DNA of 64,000 nt. Origin: Gammaproteobacteria bacterium. Lineage in GTDB: Bacteria > Pseudomonadota > Gammaproteobacteria > Enterobacterales > Alteromonadaceae. Positions 7,567 through 16,535 of this stretch are shown here, one piece after another. The position numbers and the translations under genes were made by a program. Each line of letters starts with the position of its first letter. The stretch's first letter is position 1. The stretch spans positions 1 through 64,000 of the forward strand of contig JAHJZX010000047.1 of the NCBI GenBank assembly GCA_018826295.1, given 5' to 3'. The notes beneath the pieces were generated by a model. That model searched no databases. It had not been told where the DNA came from and worked only from the letters and a program-made list of their open reading frames with translations.

Positions 7567-9219
7567 TTATTGCAGGCTGGCGCTACACTCTAGTTCTACT
7601 TTAGCGTTCAGGGCCAGGCCGCTTGCCGCAAAGGCACTGCGGGCCGGCAAAGACGCACTGAAGTAGCGCTTGTAAATTTCGCTGGCTTTGGCCCAGTCGT
7701 TAATATCTGCCAGCATCAAAGTGCATTTAACTACATCCGTTGTCGTTAACTGATGCTCCTGCAACACCGCGACTATATTGTCCATCGTCTGCGTCATCTG
7801 GCTTGCAATATCGGAGCCGGCCAGTGTCATGGTGCCGGGAAAGTTACCAAGCTGGCCGGATAACCACAGCATGCCGCCAGCCTTTTTGGCAGCAGAGAAC
7901 GGCAGTGTGCTGTCATCGCCGCGATAAACAAAGCGGCCATTTTTCAGCACATGCGCAATATCAGTGCTGTTGCGGATATCGTCAAAAGGGTTGCTATGCA
8001 GGATCAGCAAATTGGCTTTTTTAGCTGCGCTAATAGTACCAACTTCATCTTCAATGCCTATGGCTTTTGCACTGTTCAGCGTAGCGGCCTGCAAAGCCTG
8101 CGCCGGTGTAAGGCCAGCGAGCTTTACCAATAGCTGTAACTCGTGGTGCAGCTCTGGCAGCGCTGCACCATCATCAAAAGCATCGGTGCCTGCCGCTATA
8201 GCAATGCCATACTGCACCGCCAGCTTGGTCAGAAAAATACCGTGTTGCAACATCAGCTCGCGGTTCGGCCCCTTATTGCGCTGTTGCTCAAACACCGTCA
8301 GGGTAGCATCCAGCACTATGCCCTGTTGCTTTATGCTGCTTAACAAACTGTTATATTTGCTGCTGTCGAACGATGCCGTTTTAACCGCCTCACTGATAGT
8401 GGCATCTTTGCGCCGCCAGGCTTTGTAATCTGGGATCACCTCTGCCGATAAGTCAGGCACATGCGATATCACTTCAATACCGGCCGCTACCACGGCTGAG
8501 GGTTTGTCCGGGCCGATAAAGGCATGCGACCACACTTTTACACCAGCCTGTTTTGCTGCTGCCGCCAGCTGTGTCAGCGTGCTGGCAGGCACATCGGCGT
8601 AAATTTTAATGCCGCTTGCTCCTGTGCCTAGTGTGCGCTGCATTAATGCATTGAAATCGGTACTGTTATCAACGGCACGCATCCAGTCGGTATGGCCCGG
8701 CGTTTCACCTTTAGCCGCGGCTGCGGTTCTGGGGTCGCTGAAAAACTCTGCCCCGCCCAAAATGACGGCATAGTAAATGTCCGGTGCCTGGATCAGACCA
8801 AGCTGTGCACTGCGTTTTAAACCTGCCAACACGCGCACATCGCCGGCCATGTCACGCACTGAGGTTACACCACCACGCAGCTGCTTTTGCAGGCGCTGAC
8901 GGGTAATAGCGGTATTGTTGTAATTTTCCGGTTCAGTCGCGTGGTGCACATGAGAGTCAATTAAGCCAGGCAGAACATATTTACCGGCCAGATCGACTAT
9001 CTGGTAGCCTGCCGGTATCGCTTTAGCGGCCGGATTTACTGCTACTATACGGTCATCCTGCAACAACAGGGTTTGATTAGGCCGGATGCTCAGTGCCTCA
9101 ACATCCACCAGGTTGGCGTTGCTAAGCGCAATATTTGCACTATAAACTGGCAGCGACGCCGATGCCATTGCCAGGGCCAAAGCTGTGGTTTTAGACTTGA
9201 AACAACTCAGCATAGTCAT
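7567..9219 (-). CDS. Exported metal-dependent amidohydrolase fused to a C-terminal RidA (YjgF) domain
   Basis: A 550-aa protein. The frame extends to 9345, but ATG 9219 (MTMLSCFKSK) directly precedes a signal peptide (ALALAMASASLPVYSA). Residues about 30-435 form an imidazolonepropionase/prolidase-like amidohydrolase: HVHHAT supplies H90 and H92, GIKIYAD a Lys at the carboxylated-lysine position, VWSHAF and VISHVPD the later His ligands, and AGTDAF the final Asp. Residues about 440-550 are a complete RidA/YjgF domain (SGQLGN, then PARSAFAASGL, with the conserved substrate-binding Arg). RidA proteins hydrolyse reactive enamine/imine intermediates or act as related deaminases, so the fusion may process a nitrogenous product of the hydrolase; that is inference. 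A periplasmic location would be unusual for RidA chemistry. Confidence 0.88.
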   Translation of the reverse strand: MTMLSCFKSKTTALALAMASASLPVYSANIALSNANLVDVEALSIRPNQTLLLQDDRIVAVNPAAKAIPAGYQIVDLAGKYVLPGLIDSHVHHATEPENYNNTAITRQRLQKQLRGGVTSVRDMAGDVRVLAGLKRSAQLGLIQAPDIYYAVILGGAEFFSDPRTAAAAKGETPGHTDWMRAVDNSTDFNALMQRTLGTGASGIKIYADVPASTLTQLAAAAKQAGVKVWSHAFIGPDKPSAVVAAGIEVISHVPDLSAEVIPDYKAWRRKDATISEAVKTASFDSSKYNSLLSSIKQQGIVLDATLTVFEQQRNKGPNRELMLQHGIFLTKLAVQYGIAIAAGTDAFDDGAALPELHHELQLLVKLAGLTPAQALQAATLNSAKAIGIEDEVGTISAAKKANLLILHSNPFDDIRNSTDIAHVLKNGRFVYRGDDSTLPFSAAKKAGGMLWLSGQLGNFPGTMTLAGSDIASQMTQTMDNIVAVLQEHQLTTTDVVKCTLMLADINDWAKASEIYKRYFSASLPARSAFAASGLALNAKVELECSASLQ

Positions 9220-9394
9220 ACTCACTCTGGTTAGTGTCTGCTGCACTATAAAACGATTTAGGAACTGAAGGCACGGTATTTCACCGCTAAAAGCTGCCAT
9301 CTGCCGGCTTAAATTAACCGCCGCAGCCTGCAACAGCTGACACAACCAATATTACCGCTTATGCTAACGACTTCTTAACCAAACGGACAATTGT

Positions 9395-9787
9395 ATGATT
9401 ACAGCACTGTATGCCGCCCTGTTCGGGCTGATGTTTGTGGTATTGAGTATTAGAGTGGTCGCCAAACGCCGCCAGTTTATGATTGGCCTGGGCAGTAACG
9501 GCGAAGTGTCGCTGCAGCGGGCAATACGGGTGCACGGCAACTTTGCCGAATACGTACCTTTTGCCCTGTTGCTGATGTTTTTGGCTGAATATAGCGGCCT
9601 GGCTGCGCACTATGTGCATACTCTGGGTATGGTATTGCTGTTGGGTCGGTTAAGCCATGCCTATGGCGTACAACAAGTTAAAGAGCCACTGAAATTCCGC
9701 GTCTTTGGTATGCTGCTTACCTTTGGCGTGCTGCTGTTTTCGGCTGTAACAATTTTAGTACTGCATTGGCTAAGGCAAGCTATTTAA
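9395..9787 (+). CDS. MAPEG family membrane protein
   Basis: A 130-aa protein with four hydrophobic segments (about residues 4-22, 53-68, 75-90 and 105-125). The pattern LQRAIRVHGNFAEYVPFALLLM matches the MAPEG signature (membrane-associated proteins in eicosanoid and glutathione metabolism), including the conserved Arg, Asn and Glu that bind glutathione in this family. Bacterial members of this size (YecN-like) are inner-membrane proteins, some with glutathione transferase activity; the substrate is unknown. It is transcribed toward the diguanylate cyclase gene, with only 10 bp between the two stops. It is divergent from the amidohydrolase gene, whose N-terminal extension would otherwise run into its promoter region, further support for the shorter amidohydrolase start. 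Confidence 0.85.
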   Translation: MITALYAALFGLMFVVLSIRVVAKRRQFMIGLGSNGEVSLQRAIRVHGNFAEYVPFALLLMFLAEYSGLAAHYVHTLGMVLLLGRLSHAYGVQQVKEPLKFRVFGMLLTFGVLLFSAVTILVLHWLRQAI

Positions 9788-9797
9788 TGTTTTCACC

Positions 9798-11855
9798 TTA
9801 GCTGACATTGCCGCCTGGCCCGCTGATCGTGGCCACTTTGACATGGCCGGCGCGGATAGCCCCGGCCAGATCGCTGTACAGCTGCGATTCTGCCTCGGCA
9901 AAGCTGACGTGCAGGTCTTCAACCATACAGCATTGATTACGGCCATGGGTTTTACTTAAATACAAAGCCATATCAGCAATTTGCAGCACCTTCTCCCAGC
10001 CCAGCTGTGTTTCGCTAACACCGGCAAAGGGTAAGTGAATAAAGCCACCGCTTACCGTTACTGTAATCTGCTGACCTTCAAAATTAACCGGACTGCCGGC
10101 TACTGTATCCAGTACCCGCTGCACCAAAGTGGTCGCATGAGCCGGATCGACATTGTCCAACACCAGCAAAATTTCTTCACCGCCCCAGCGCACCACTATG
10201 TCTTTATCGCGGCAGGTGTCTTGTAGCCGCTGCGCCACAACCTGTAGCACAGCATCACCGGCAGCATGGCCAAAGTTGTCATTAATGCGTTTAAAAAAGT
10301 CGATATCCAGTAATAAAAAGCCAGTCTTGCTGTCGTTGAGATTATCACCTTCGCGACGTTTTAACGCCCTTTTGTGCAGATACTCCTGCAGGGCCCTGCG
10401 GTTATAAAGCCCGGTTAGCACATCGCGCTGCGATTGATAAGCCAGTTGTTTATTGGTTTCAAACAGCTTTTTGTTAGACCGGCGTACTTTGCGATACAGC
10501 TGCAGCAGCATAATGGCAGCAAAGGCAACTATCACCACCACCAACCACACCAGTTGTTGTTGCAAGCGCTGGTTTTGTAGTAATTGCGCTTTTAATGCAT
10601 TTTCCTGCTCTAAAATAGTGATGTGCTGCGCTTTGGCTTTAGAGTCGAAGCGGTCCTGTAACACCGCCAACCGCTGCTCGCTGTCAGCTTTGCGGATATC
10701 AGCCTGCAGCGCCATTTGCTCCAGCAGAGTGTCGGCCTGCTCTTTATAACGACCGGCTGCGCCATAGGCTTTGGCCAACCATTCATAGTAAGGCTCGTAC
10801 GCGGCTTTGGGCGAGTTTTGACTTAAATAGCGCATGCTGGTTTGCATTTGCTCAATGCCGGCATCCGGTTCACCCTGCATAACGCGGATAAAGCCCAGAT
10901 TTTGTTTAATTAAATAAGTACTGTATTCGTCCTGCAACTGCTCGGCACGCTGCAGCGCTTGTTGCAGGATGACTTTAGCCTCATCGTATTGCTGCAGCTG
11001 AATGTAGGTAGCACCAAGATTATTCTCAAATATTAAAGCCATACCTTGCTGTTTATCGGCCAACGCCACAGCTAAACCCTGTTTGTTGACACTGATAGCT
11101 TGCTGATAATCCTTCTCTGAGCCGGCGATATAGCCCAGTAACAAATACAGTTCGGGCAAAAAGTTATCATGCTGATACTTTTTCGCCTCGGCTATCATTT
11201 GCTCGGTCAGGCTTTTCGCCTGCTGCCAGTTGCGCAGGTCTGTGTGCACATGGGCAATATTAAAGTTTAAAAAAGCCCGCCGGCGCAGCGTAAAAGCATC
11301 ATCCGTTTCACTTACGGCATCCAGGGCCAAAATGTAGTGCTGCAGCGCCTGTTCAAACTGGTTGTCAGCTTTGTATAAGCGGCCTAATACATTGTTTGCG
11401 TAATAACGCACCCTGGGGCTGATGGCTTTGCGGGCATACTGCTGCGCCCGTTCAATATGCAAAAAGGCGTCATTTAACCTGGCCTGGTATAACCGGATTT
11501 CCAGCTCGGTAGCATAAATCTCTGCCAGCGTATCGGCATCTTCGGTAAGGTCGGCCTGGGCCAGCAAATGCTGTAACCGTTGCTCCAGCTGCTCCGGGCT
11601 TTGCTGATAAAACTGGTAATTTACCAGATAACTTAGTAACCGCACCCGGCTTGATATGGCCGGGCTATCAGCATACCGGCGCTCCAGCTCCAGTAGCTGC
11701 TGATCTGCCGCCTGAGAATCCTCTGCCGTCAATAAAACATAAGCATCAAGCGCCGCCTCAAGTTCGGTATCCCGTGCTGACTGGGCCGATAGCGGTAGTG
11801 CCAGCAGCAACAAGGTTAACGTCAGATAACGGCAAAAGGGCAAAACAAGCGACAT
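9798..11855 (-). CDS. Membrane-bound GGDEF diguanylate cyclase with periplasmic TPR sensor region
   Basis: A 685-aa protein. An N-terminal signal sequence (YLTLTLLLLALPLSAQS) is followed by about 390 residues of TPR-like helical repeats (for example AISVNKQGLAVALADKQQGM and ATYIQLQQYDEAKVILQQAL), a coiled-coil region, and a transmembrane helix (LVWLVVVIVAFAAIMLLQLY, about 435-455). The GGDEF domain occupies about 480-650. Its active site reads GGEEI (about 560) in place of GG[DE]EF, a conservative change compatible with activity. The product-inhibition I-site RDKD sits five residues upstream, as in the family. It should make cyclic di-GMP in the cytoplasm in response to something sensed by the periplasmic TPRs. 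It is monocistronic, with a terminator-like hairpin upstream at 11946. Confidence 0.92.
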   Translation of the reverse strand: MSLVLPFCRYLTLTLLLLALPLSAQSARDTELEAALDAYVLLTAEDSQAADQQLLELERRYADSPAISSRVRLLSYLVNYQFYQQSPEQLEQRLQHLLAQADLTEDADTLAEIYATELEIRLYQARLNDAFLHIERAQQYARKAISPRVRYYANNVLGRLYKADNQFEQALQHYILALDAVSETDDAFTLRRRAFLNFNIAHVHTDLRNWQQAKSLTEQMIAEAKKYQHDNFLPELYLLLGYIAGSEKDYQQAISVNKQGLAVALADKQQGMALIFENNLGATYIQLQQYDEAKVILQQALQRAEQLQDEYSTYLIKQNLGFIRVMQGEPDAGIEQMQTSMRYLSQNSPKAAYEPYYEWLAKAYGAAGRYKEQADTLLEQMALQADIRKADSEQRLAVLQDRFDSKAKAQHITILEQENALKAQLLQNQRLQQQLVWLVVVIVAFAAIMLLQLYRKVRRSNKKLFETNKQLAYQSQRDVLTGLYNRRALQEYLHKRALKRREGDNLNDSKTGFLLLDIDFFKRINDNFGHAAGDAVLQVVAQRLQDTCRDKDIVVRWGGEEILLVLDNVDPAHATTLVQRVLDTVAGSPVNFEGQQITVTVSGGFIHLPFAGVSETQLGWEKVLQIADMALYLSKTHGRNQCCMVEDLHVSFAEAESQLYSDLAGAIRAGHVKVATISGPGGNVS

Positions 11856-11945
11856 TGCTACGGTGCCTTAACAGGTTTAGGGTATTAACAGCAAGATACC
11901 TTATCACCATAGCTTATGCACATTTTTGCGGCAAAACTTCGGCAT

Positions 11946-11972
11946 AAAAAAACCGTGCCAAGCACGGTTTTT
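11946..11972 (-). terminator. Rho-independent terminator of the S41 protease gene (bidirectional sequence)
   Basis: AAAAACCGTGC and GCACGGTTTTT flank a four-base loop, giving an 11-bp stem with an A-tract on one side and a T-tract on the other. It lies 32 bp past the S41 protease stop and 90 bp upstream of the diguanylate cyclase start. Confidence 0.85.
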
Positions 11973-12004
11973 AGTACTGTTATCGCCGCCAGACGGCTTT
12001 GGGC

Positions 12005-13648
12005 TTAACGGATAGGCTGGTTAATTTTGTTTTCCAAAATAAAGCTGCGCTTTTTAATGTCCGGCTGTTTTATCGCCAGGCCACCAGTGCTCGGTTGTGG
12101 TTGCTTAGCCACGGCAGCCGAGGCTACTGTTACCGGGCAACTGTTGTTGGCCGCATAGTACAGCGCGGTTTTTAACATCCCTTCGTTAACATCACCCAAT
12201 GGCTTGCTAAAATCATCGGCGGCCGGGCAACCTTTAACATCGGCAGCAAATACCGGTGCCGCTTTAGGCGTAAAACCATCGGCGTAGTCACCAAAGCCTT
12301 TGGCATTAATGCCGCTAAACTGTACGGTGAAATAAGTCGTGCCGCAGTTGTCGGTCGGGTAAAAACCGTACGGCTTACCACAGGTTTGGCCACCAATCTG
12401 AATTACCTCAACATCAATACCGCGCAGGCCATTGATAAAGGCTTCACTGGCTGAGCAGGTGTTATCTGACGTCAGTACAAATACCCGGCTTAAACCCAGG
12501 CTTGGCAAATTAGTTGTTGTCAGTCGCCCCTGTGCGTAATCAATCACTTTGCTATAAAACGGCATCGGTGTTAACGGCTGGCCGGTTACCGGATCGGTGG
12601 TTGGATACTTATCGTTGAACTGGGTTTTCTCGAAAATACGGTCCTGAATAATGTTGTCACCGGCCACCATATAGCCAAACTGTGACGCCAGCGCCAGCAA
12701 GCCGCCACCGTTGTAACGTAAATCAACAATCAGCTCTGAAACGTTCTGTGCGGCAAATTGCTCGACTGCAGCAATCAGCTGTGGCTGAGCATTGGCAATA
12801 TGGCTGTTAAATTGCAGATAGCCTGCTTTGCTGCCGCCATTGTCCAGAACCTGCACATTTTGCACCGGGCTGGTGCTGACATCAGCCGACACCAGGTTAA
12901 AGGTTTGGCTGGCACCGCCAATACGCTCGAATACAAACTGATGCGGCTCACCGGCATAGGCCGGAAACAAACCGGCATTTAATGCCGCAACACCAGCTTG
13001 CGAATTATCATTAATAAAATCAATGCCATCGATAAATTTCAGGCTGTCACCACGACGCACGCCTGCGTCTGCTGCCGGAGAATCTGGCTCAATATAGGTT
13101 ACCGTTAACTGGCGCGGCGGCGTTACCGAGCCAAACTGCCACTTAATACCGTAACCGGATACCACACCGCCTTCAGTCTCTTGCAGGTACTCAGCGGTGT
13201 CTTGCGCAAAATGAAACTGATCTTTAGCCGCTCCGGAGTCTGTCGTTTGGTCCGTTTTTAATAAGTCAAAATAATCCTCAACGCTGTAACCGGCCGGGTT
13301 TAGATCGGGTAATTCGCTGTACCACAGGTAAGTGCGGTTGCTCCAGCTACGTAACCACATCTTTTCATACTGGGCACTACCAGCTTTATCCGGATAAGCC
13401 TGATTAGTATAAGGATCTGTACCGCTGCGTGGCGCCGCACAGAAATTTTTTAATTGGGCTTCAGGAGTGTATACACCAGCAGTATAAGTAGCGACGGTAT
13501 TACCGCCGTTACCCGAGCCACCAGTGCCACCACCGGTTCCCGAACCACCGTTGCTGCCAGCGCTGCTACCGCCGCCACCGCCGCAACCTGCCAGCGCTAC
13601 TGCTGTCGCCAACAAAGACACTTTAAATAAACTGTTGAAGTAAAACAT
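12005..13648 (-). CDS. S41 family (C-terminal processing type) peptidase lipoprotein with PDZ domain
   Basis: A 547-aa protein. The N-terminus has a lipobox (AVALAGC) followed by a low-complexity Gly/Ser linker (about residues 22-50), so it is an outer- or inner-membrane lipoprotein on a flexible tether. A PDZ-like domain follows at about 160-255 (YIEPDSPAADAGVRRGD...FIDG). The tail-specific protease fold has VSELIVDLRYNGGG (about 305-318) and SDNTCSASEAFINGLRG, whose serine (about residue 399) is the likely nucleophile. The usual Lys general base is not obvious; the segment TCGKPYGFYP (about 424) contains the best candidate. S41 enzymes cut unstructured C-termini in the periplasm. The gene is monocistronic, with a terminator at 11946 and a 247-bp divergent intergenic region upstream shared with the RIO kinase gene. 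Confidence 0.88.
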   Translation of the reverse strand: MFYFNSLFKVSLLATAVALAGCGGGGGSSAGSNGGSGTGGGTGGSGNGGNTVATYTAGVYTPEAQLKNFCAAPRSGTDPYTNQAYPDKAGSAQYEKMWLRSWSNRTYLWYSELPDLNPAGYSVEDYFDLLKTDQTTDSGAAKDQFHFAQDTAEYLQETEGGVVSGYGIKWQFGSVTPPRQLTVTYIEPDSPAADAGVRRGDSLKFIDGIDFINDNSQAGVAALNAGLFPAYAGEPHQFVFERIGGASQTFNLVSADVSTSPVQNVQVLDNGGSKAGYLQFNSHIANAQPQLIAAVEQFAAQNVSELIVDLRYNGGGLLALASQFGYMVAGDNIIQDRIFEKTQFNDKYPTTDPVTGQPLTPMPFYSKVIDYAQGRLTTTNLPSLGLSRVFVLTSDNTCSASEAFINGLRGIDVEVIQIGGQTCGKPYGFYPTDNCGTTYFTVQFSGINAKGFGDYADGFTPKAAPVFAADVKGCPAADDFSKPLGDVNEGMLKTALYYAANNSCPVTVASAAVAKQPQPSTGGLAIKQPDIKKRSFILENKINQPIR

Positions 13649-13895
13649 AATCTTCCTTATTTCTTTTTGTTACATTGCAGCTGGCTGCAGTAAATTATTT
13701 GCAATTAAAATTGGCCCAGCAATGTAGCAAAATGTAAACAACGTCGCAATATCTATAAAATAACAACAACGCTATATCAAAAGATGTAAAGCAAAGTTAT
13801 TTTGCTCTGCTCGCCACAGCCCGGCGCAAAATTATTTCTTTTCCCTGTCCTGACCAGCTATTTCTTAGCGCCGGTAACTAAGGTATAACGGCGCT

Positions 13896-14747
13896 ATGAA
13901 AATACCAAAACGTATCCAGCCACTGGTTGATGAAGGCCTGGTGGATGAAGTCATACGCCCGCTAATGAGCGGCAAAGAAGCTGCGGTGTATATAGTGCGC
14001 TGCGGCGACGATATCCGCTGCGCTAAAGTGTATAAAGAAGCCGATAAACGCAGCTTTAAACAGGCTGTGCTATATCAGGAAGGCCGCAAAGTGCGCAGCA
14101 GCCGCCGCGCCCGGGCGATGGAAAAAGGCTCTAAATTTGGCCGCGCTCAGCAAGAACAAAGTTGGCAAAATGCTGAAGTAGACGCTCTGTTTAAACTGGC
14201 TAAAGCCGGCGTAAGAGTGCCACAGCCCTACGGTTGTTACGATGGTGTGCTGCTAATGGAACTGGTGTGCGATGACGAAGGCATGGTCGCACCCAGGCTG
14301 GCCGATGTGGCAATGGACGCCGATTTAGCCCTGGCCGACCACGCTACTATGTTGCAATACATTGTCATTATGCTGTGCGAAGGCTTAGTACACGGCGATT
14401 TATCTGAATTTAATGTGCTGGTAGACAGCCTGGGCCCGGTGGTCATTGACTTGCCCCAGGCGGTAGACGCCGCCGCCAACAATAATGCCAAATGGATGTT
14501 TGTCCGCGATGTTAATAATATGCGCGATTATTACGGCCAGTATGCGCCGCAGTTGCTTAGCACACATTACGCCGAGGAAATTTGGGCGCTGTATGAAGCG
14601 GGGGAGTTAACCGCCGATGCTCCGCTAAGCGGCGAATTTATTGCTGATACCAGCGCCGCCGATGTTGATTCGGTGCTGGAGCAGATAAAAGCCGCCTTTG
14701 CTGAAGCGGAAGAGCGCAAAGCGCGTGCGGCTGAACAAGATGATTAA
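13896..14747 (+). CDS. RIO1-type serine protein kinase
   Basis: A 283-aa cytoplasmic protein with the RIO kinase layout. The glycine-poor nucleotide loop is SGKEAAVYIV (about residues 26-35). CAKVYKEADKRSF carries the ATP-binding Lys (about 48). LVHGDLSEFNVLV (about 163-175) is the catalytic loop with Asp and Asn. VVIDLPQAVD (about 180-189) holds the metal-binding Asp in place of DFG. Length and motifs match the bacterial RIO group found in Pseudomonas and Alteromonadales; archaeal and eukaryotic RIO kinases act in ribosome maturation, but the bacterial substrate is unknown. It is monocistronic, divergent from the S41 protease, and its stop directly abuts the stop of the convergent gene at 14748. 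Confidence 0.9.
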   Translation: MKIPKRIQPLVDEGLVDEVIRPLMSGKEAAVYIVRCGDDIRCAKVYKEADKRSFKQAVLYQEGRKVRSSRRARAMEKGSKFGRAQQEQSWQNAEVDALFKLAKAGVRVPQPYGCYDGVLLMELVCDDEGMVAPRLADVAMDADLALADHATMLQYIVIMLCEGLVHGDLSEFNVLVDSLGPVVIDLPQAVDAAANNNAKWMFVRDVNNMRDYYGQYAPQLLSTHYAEEIWALYEAGELTADAPLSGEFIADTSAADVDSVLEQIKAAFAEAEERKARAAEQDD

Positions 14748-15617
14748 CTAAGACGCAGGCGGATAATATATAAAAAATAGCGTTTTTGCCCCCGGCAGCC
14801 GTTTTTGTCCGGCCGCTGATGCCGGCTGAATGTAAACATGCGCAATACTAAAAGCCCGCCCCATATCTTTTGCATAATCAAAACCGGCTGGCAGGTGCTG
14901 CATCAGGGCCACTTCACCTGCTTTAGCCAGCGATGAGCGATGCAATTTGTAATCAGGTAGTTGCTGTCGGTAATATTGCAACACTTGCTCTGGGCTGTCT
15001 GTCGTCACAAAAGACGCCCCCGGCAACGTGGCATAAGCCTGCTCGCCGATCTCAATTTCGCCCTGCGCCGGTATATTAATCAGTAATTGAGCTTGCGGAT
15101 ACAGTGGTAAGGTTATTGAACTTTCACTGCCCTGACTGCCGGCAATCAGCCCTTTGACCATCTGCTCCATATCATCGGCACCACGCTGTTGCATCCGGGC
15201 GATAATGTCATCCATTTGCTGCTGTTCAGCTGCCGTTGGCTCCCGCTCACCAATACGCTCAGATAAGGCGTCCAGTTCGGCCAGTAACGGGTCGTCCTGC
15301 CCATCATTGTCATCCGTTTCGCACTCTTGCCAGCGTGCTGCCGGTAAGCCACTGTGGCGCACTATGCTTTGTTGCAGACAAGTTTCATAAGCCGGATCCG
15401 GCTCATCAGCCATCATGTCACCCATGCCACAATCAGTATAAGTTTGCCGTAGCAGTTGCTTAACACGCTGTGGTGGCAGATTAATGCACTGCGACAGCCT
15501 GTCCAGCTCGCCCATGCTTTCCATCATCGACAACATCATATTCATTTGTTGTTCTTGCGACGGCGGGTTGGCCAGCGCAGAGGCGCTTACTAACACAACT
15601 AAAGCCAGTTTTTTCAT
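14748..15617 (-). CDS. Exported hypothetical protein, Met/Gln-rich N-terminal region
   Basis: A 289-aa protein with a signal peptide (MKKLALVVLVSASALA, mature NPPSQEQQ). It is not recognised. The first part is rich in Met, Gln and Glu (EQQMNMMLSMMESMGELDR) and holds a cysteine pair pattern (SQCINLPPQ, YTDCGMGD, ETCLQQS, QECETDD) suggesting two disulphides. The middle is acidic and helical with a coiled-coil look (LSERIGEREPTAAEQQQMDD). The C-terminal 120 residues look like a separate alpha/beta domain with EQVLQYYRQQLPDYKLHRSS. A GGAGA ribosome-binding site precedes ATG 15617. It is transcribed alone, tail to tail with the RIO kinase gene with no gap. Confidence 0.65.
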   Translation of the reverse strand: MKKLALVVLVSASALANPPSQEQQMNMMLSMMESMGELDRLSQCINLPPQRVKQLLRQTYTDCGMGDMMADEPDPAYETCLQQSIVRHSGLPAARWQECETDDNDGQDDPLLAELDALSERIGEREPTAAEQQQMDDIIARMQQRGADDMEQMVKGLIAGSQGSESSITLPLYPQAQLLINIPAQGEIEIGEQAYATLPGASFVTTDSPEQVLQYYRQQLPDYKLHRSSLAKAGEVALMQHLPAGFDYAKDMGRAFSIAHVYIQPASAAGQKRLPGAKTLFFIYYPPAS

Positions 15618-15693
15618 GTGGGATCTCCAGCACCGGTAAAGCTCAAATGCTAACCTTGCAACTACCTTCCAGTAAATATGTATTTACACTTAA

Positions 15694-16083
15694 TTAGCGT
15701 TGCAGATAGTCGCCTGTATCAAGCAAGTGCCGCATCACGCGGTTATTCCAATGCTGAATAATAATCTGCGAGCGCAGCAACTGGTAAAACTCCACTGCAG
15801 CTATAGCCAGCAGCATCAACAGCCCCACTAGCCAGGCAGAGGTAAACAGTAAGCCAACACCGGCAACCGACACCAACAGGTTAAACAAGCCACGTAACCA
15901 CTGATCGAGATAAAAATGGTGTAAGCCGGCAAAAAAGCACCAGTTTAACGTGGCATAAGTATCGGGATCTTTTAACCGCCGTTTCGCCATCTGATAAAAC
16001 GCCTGGCGTTGAAAATCCGGTAAATCTGCCGCTTGCTGGCGCAAACGCTCTTCTTCAGCATCGACTTCAATCTGATTTAACAT
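15694..16083 (-). CDS. TM2-domain-like small membrane protein
   Basis: A 129-aa protein from ATG 16083, which has GGAGC eight bases upstream; the frame is open to 16128 but without a better start. A soluble N-terminal helix (about residues 1-45, EERLRQQAADLPDFQRQAFYQMAKRRL) precedes two hydrophobic segments (about 50-100). The sequence ATLNWCFFAGLHHFYLDQWLRGLFNLLV matches the TM2 pattern (hairpin of two membrane helices around a G-x-HxFYL motif). The function of TM2 proteins in bacteria is unknown. It overlaps the YidD-family gene by 17 bp and forms a unit with it and the DUF4177 gene. Confidence 0.75.
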   Translation of the reverse strand: MLNQIEVDAEEERLRQQAADLPDFQRQAFYQMAKRRLKDPDTYATLNWCFFAGLHHFYLDQWLRGLFNLLVSVAGVGLLFTSAWLVGLLMLLAIAAVEFYQLLRSQIIIQHWNNRVMRHLLDTGDYLQR

Positions 16084-16315
16084 TGCTAAGCTCCGGTACT
16101 GGCTCGATACATTTACAAAAACTGTCACTGTGGCAACAGCGGCGGATACGGTTAAACCCTAGCACTACGCCGCGACGGGCGCCAAAGCGTTCAATAGCGG
16201 TATAGGTATAGGCCGAGCAGCTAGGCTCGAAGTTGCAATCTATACCAAACCAGCGCATGCCGCCGCCGGTAGTGCGGTAACGGCTAATTAGCCACAGCAG
16301 CAAGCGCCTGATCAT
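16067..16315 (-). CDS. YidD-family membrane protein insertion efficiency factor-like protein
   Basis: An 82-aa protein with the YidD (PF01809-type) signature. It has a hydrophobic, basic N-terminal amphipathic stretch (MIRRLLLWLISRYRT), then FEPSCSAYTYTAIERFGARRG, GFNRIRRC, and a closing IEPVP. The cysteine pattern around PSCSAY and RRCC is kept, with extra cysteines (CHSDSFCKC). Canonical YidD helps insertion of inner-membrane proteins and is encoded between rnpA and yidC. Here the gene lies in a small cluster with a TM2 protein and a DUF4177 protein, so it is probably a second, specialised paralogue; the canonical copy would be elsewhere in the genome. The start at ATG 16315 is one base before the stop of the next upstream gene. 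Confidence 0.85.
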   Translation of the reverse strand: MIRRLLLWLISRYRTTGGGMRWFGIDCNFEPSCSAYTYTAIERFGARRGVVLGFNRIRRCCHSDSFCKCIEPVPELSNVKSD

Positions 16316-16316
16316 A

Positions 16317-16535
16317 TTAACGACCTAAGGTCACAATCATGGCTTCACGGCTCCAGAACAACCAAAAACGCTTTTGTTCAATCACCTGAAATATGACCTG
16401 CCAACCCTGCGCTGCCTGGGCGTTAAGTTCGGCTTCAATTTTCTTTAGTGGTAAGCCGGAAGCGCCCAAAAAGATAGTACCGCAACCACCTTCGGCAATA
16501 TGAATAACTTTATATTCTTTATATGCTGATGCCAT
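16317..16535 (-). CDS. DUF4177-like small protein
   Basis: A 72-aa protein from ATG 16535, chosen because AAGGAA precedes it; the longer frame to 16616 adds an implausible N-terminus. The pattern YKEYKVIHI near the start and LKKIEAELNAQAAQGWQVIFQV in the middle matches DUF4177, whose members share the (L/I)N..G..GW.V core. They are small alpha/beta proteins of unknown function. It is the first gene of the three-gene TM2/YidD cluster, one base upstream of the YidD-family ATG, so they are probably co-transcribed. Confidence 0.65.
   Translation of the reverse strand: MASAYKEYKVIHIAEGGCGTIFLGASGLPLKKIEAELNAQAAQGWQVIFQVIEQKRFWLFWSREAMIVTLGR

Noticed and set aside
9219..9345. The amidohydrolase gene starting at 9345.
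   Set aside because: The extra 42 residues have no signal-peptide shape and would intrude on the region upstream of the divergent MAPEG gene; ATG 9219 gives a proper signal peptide.
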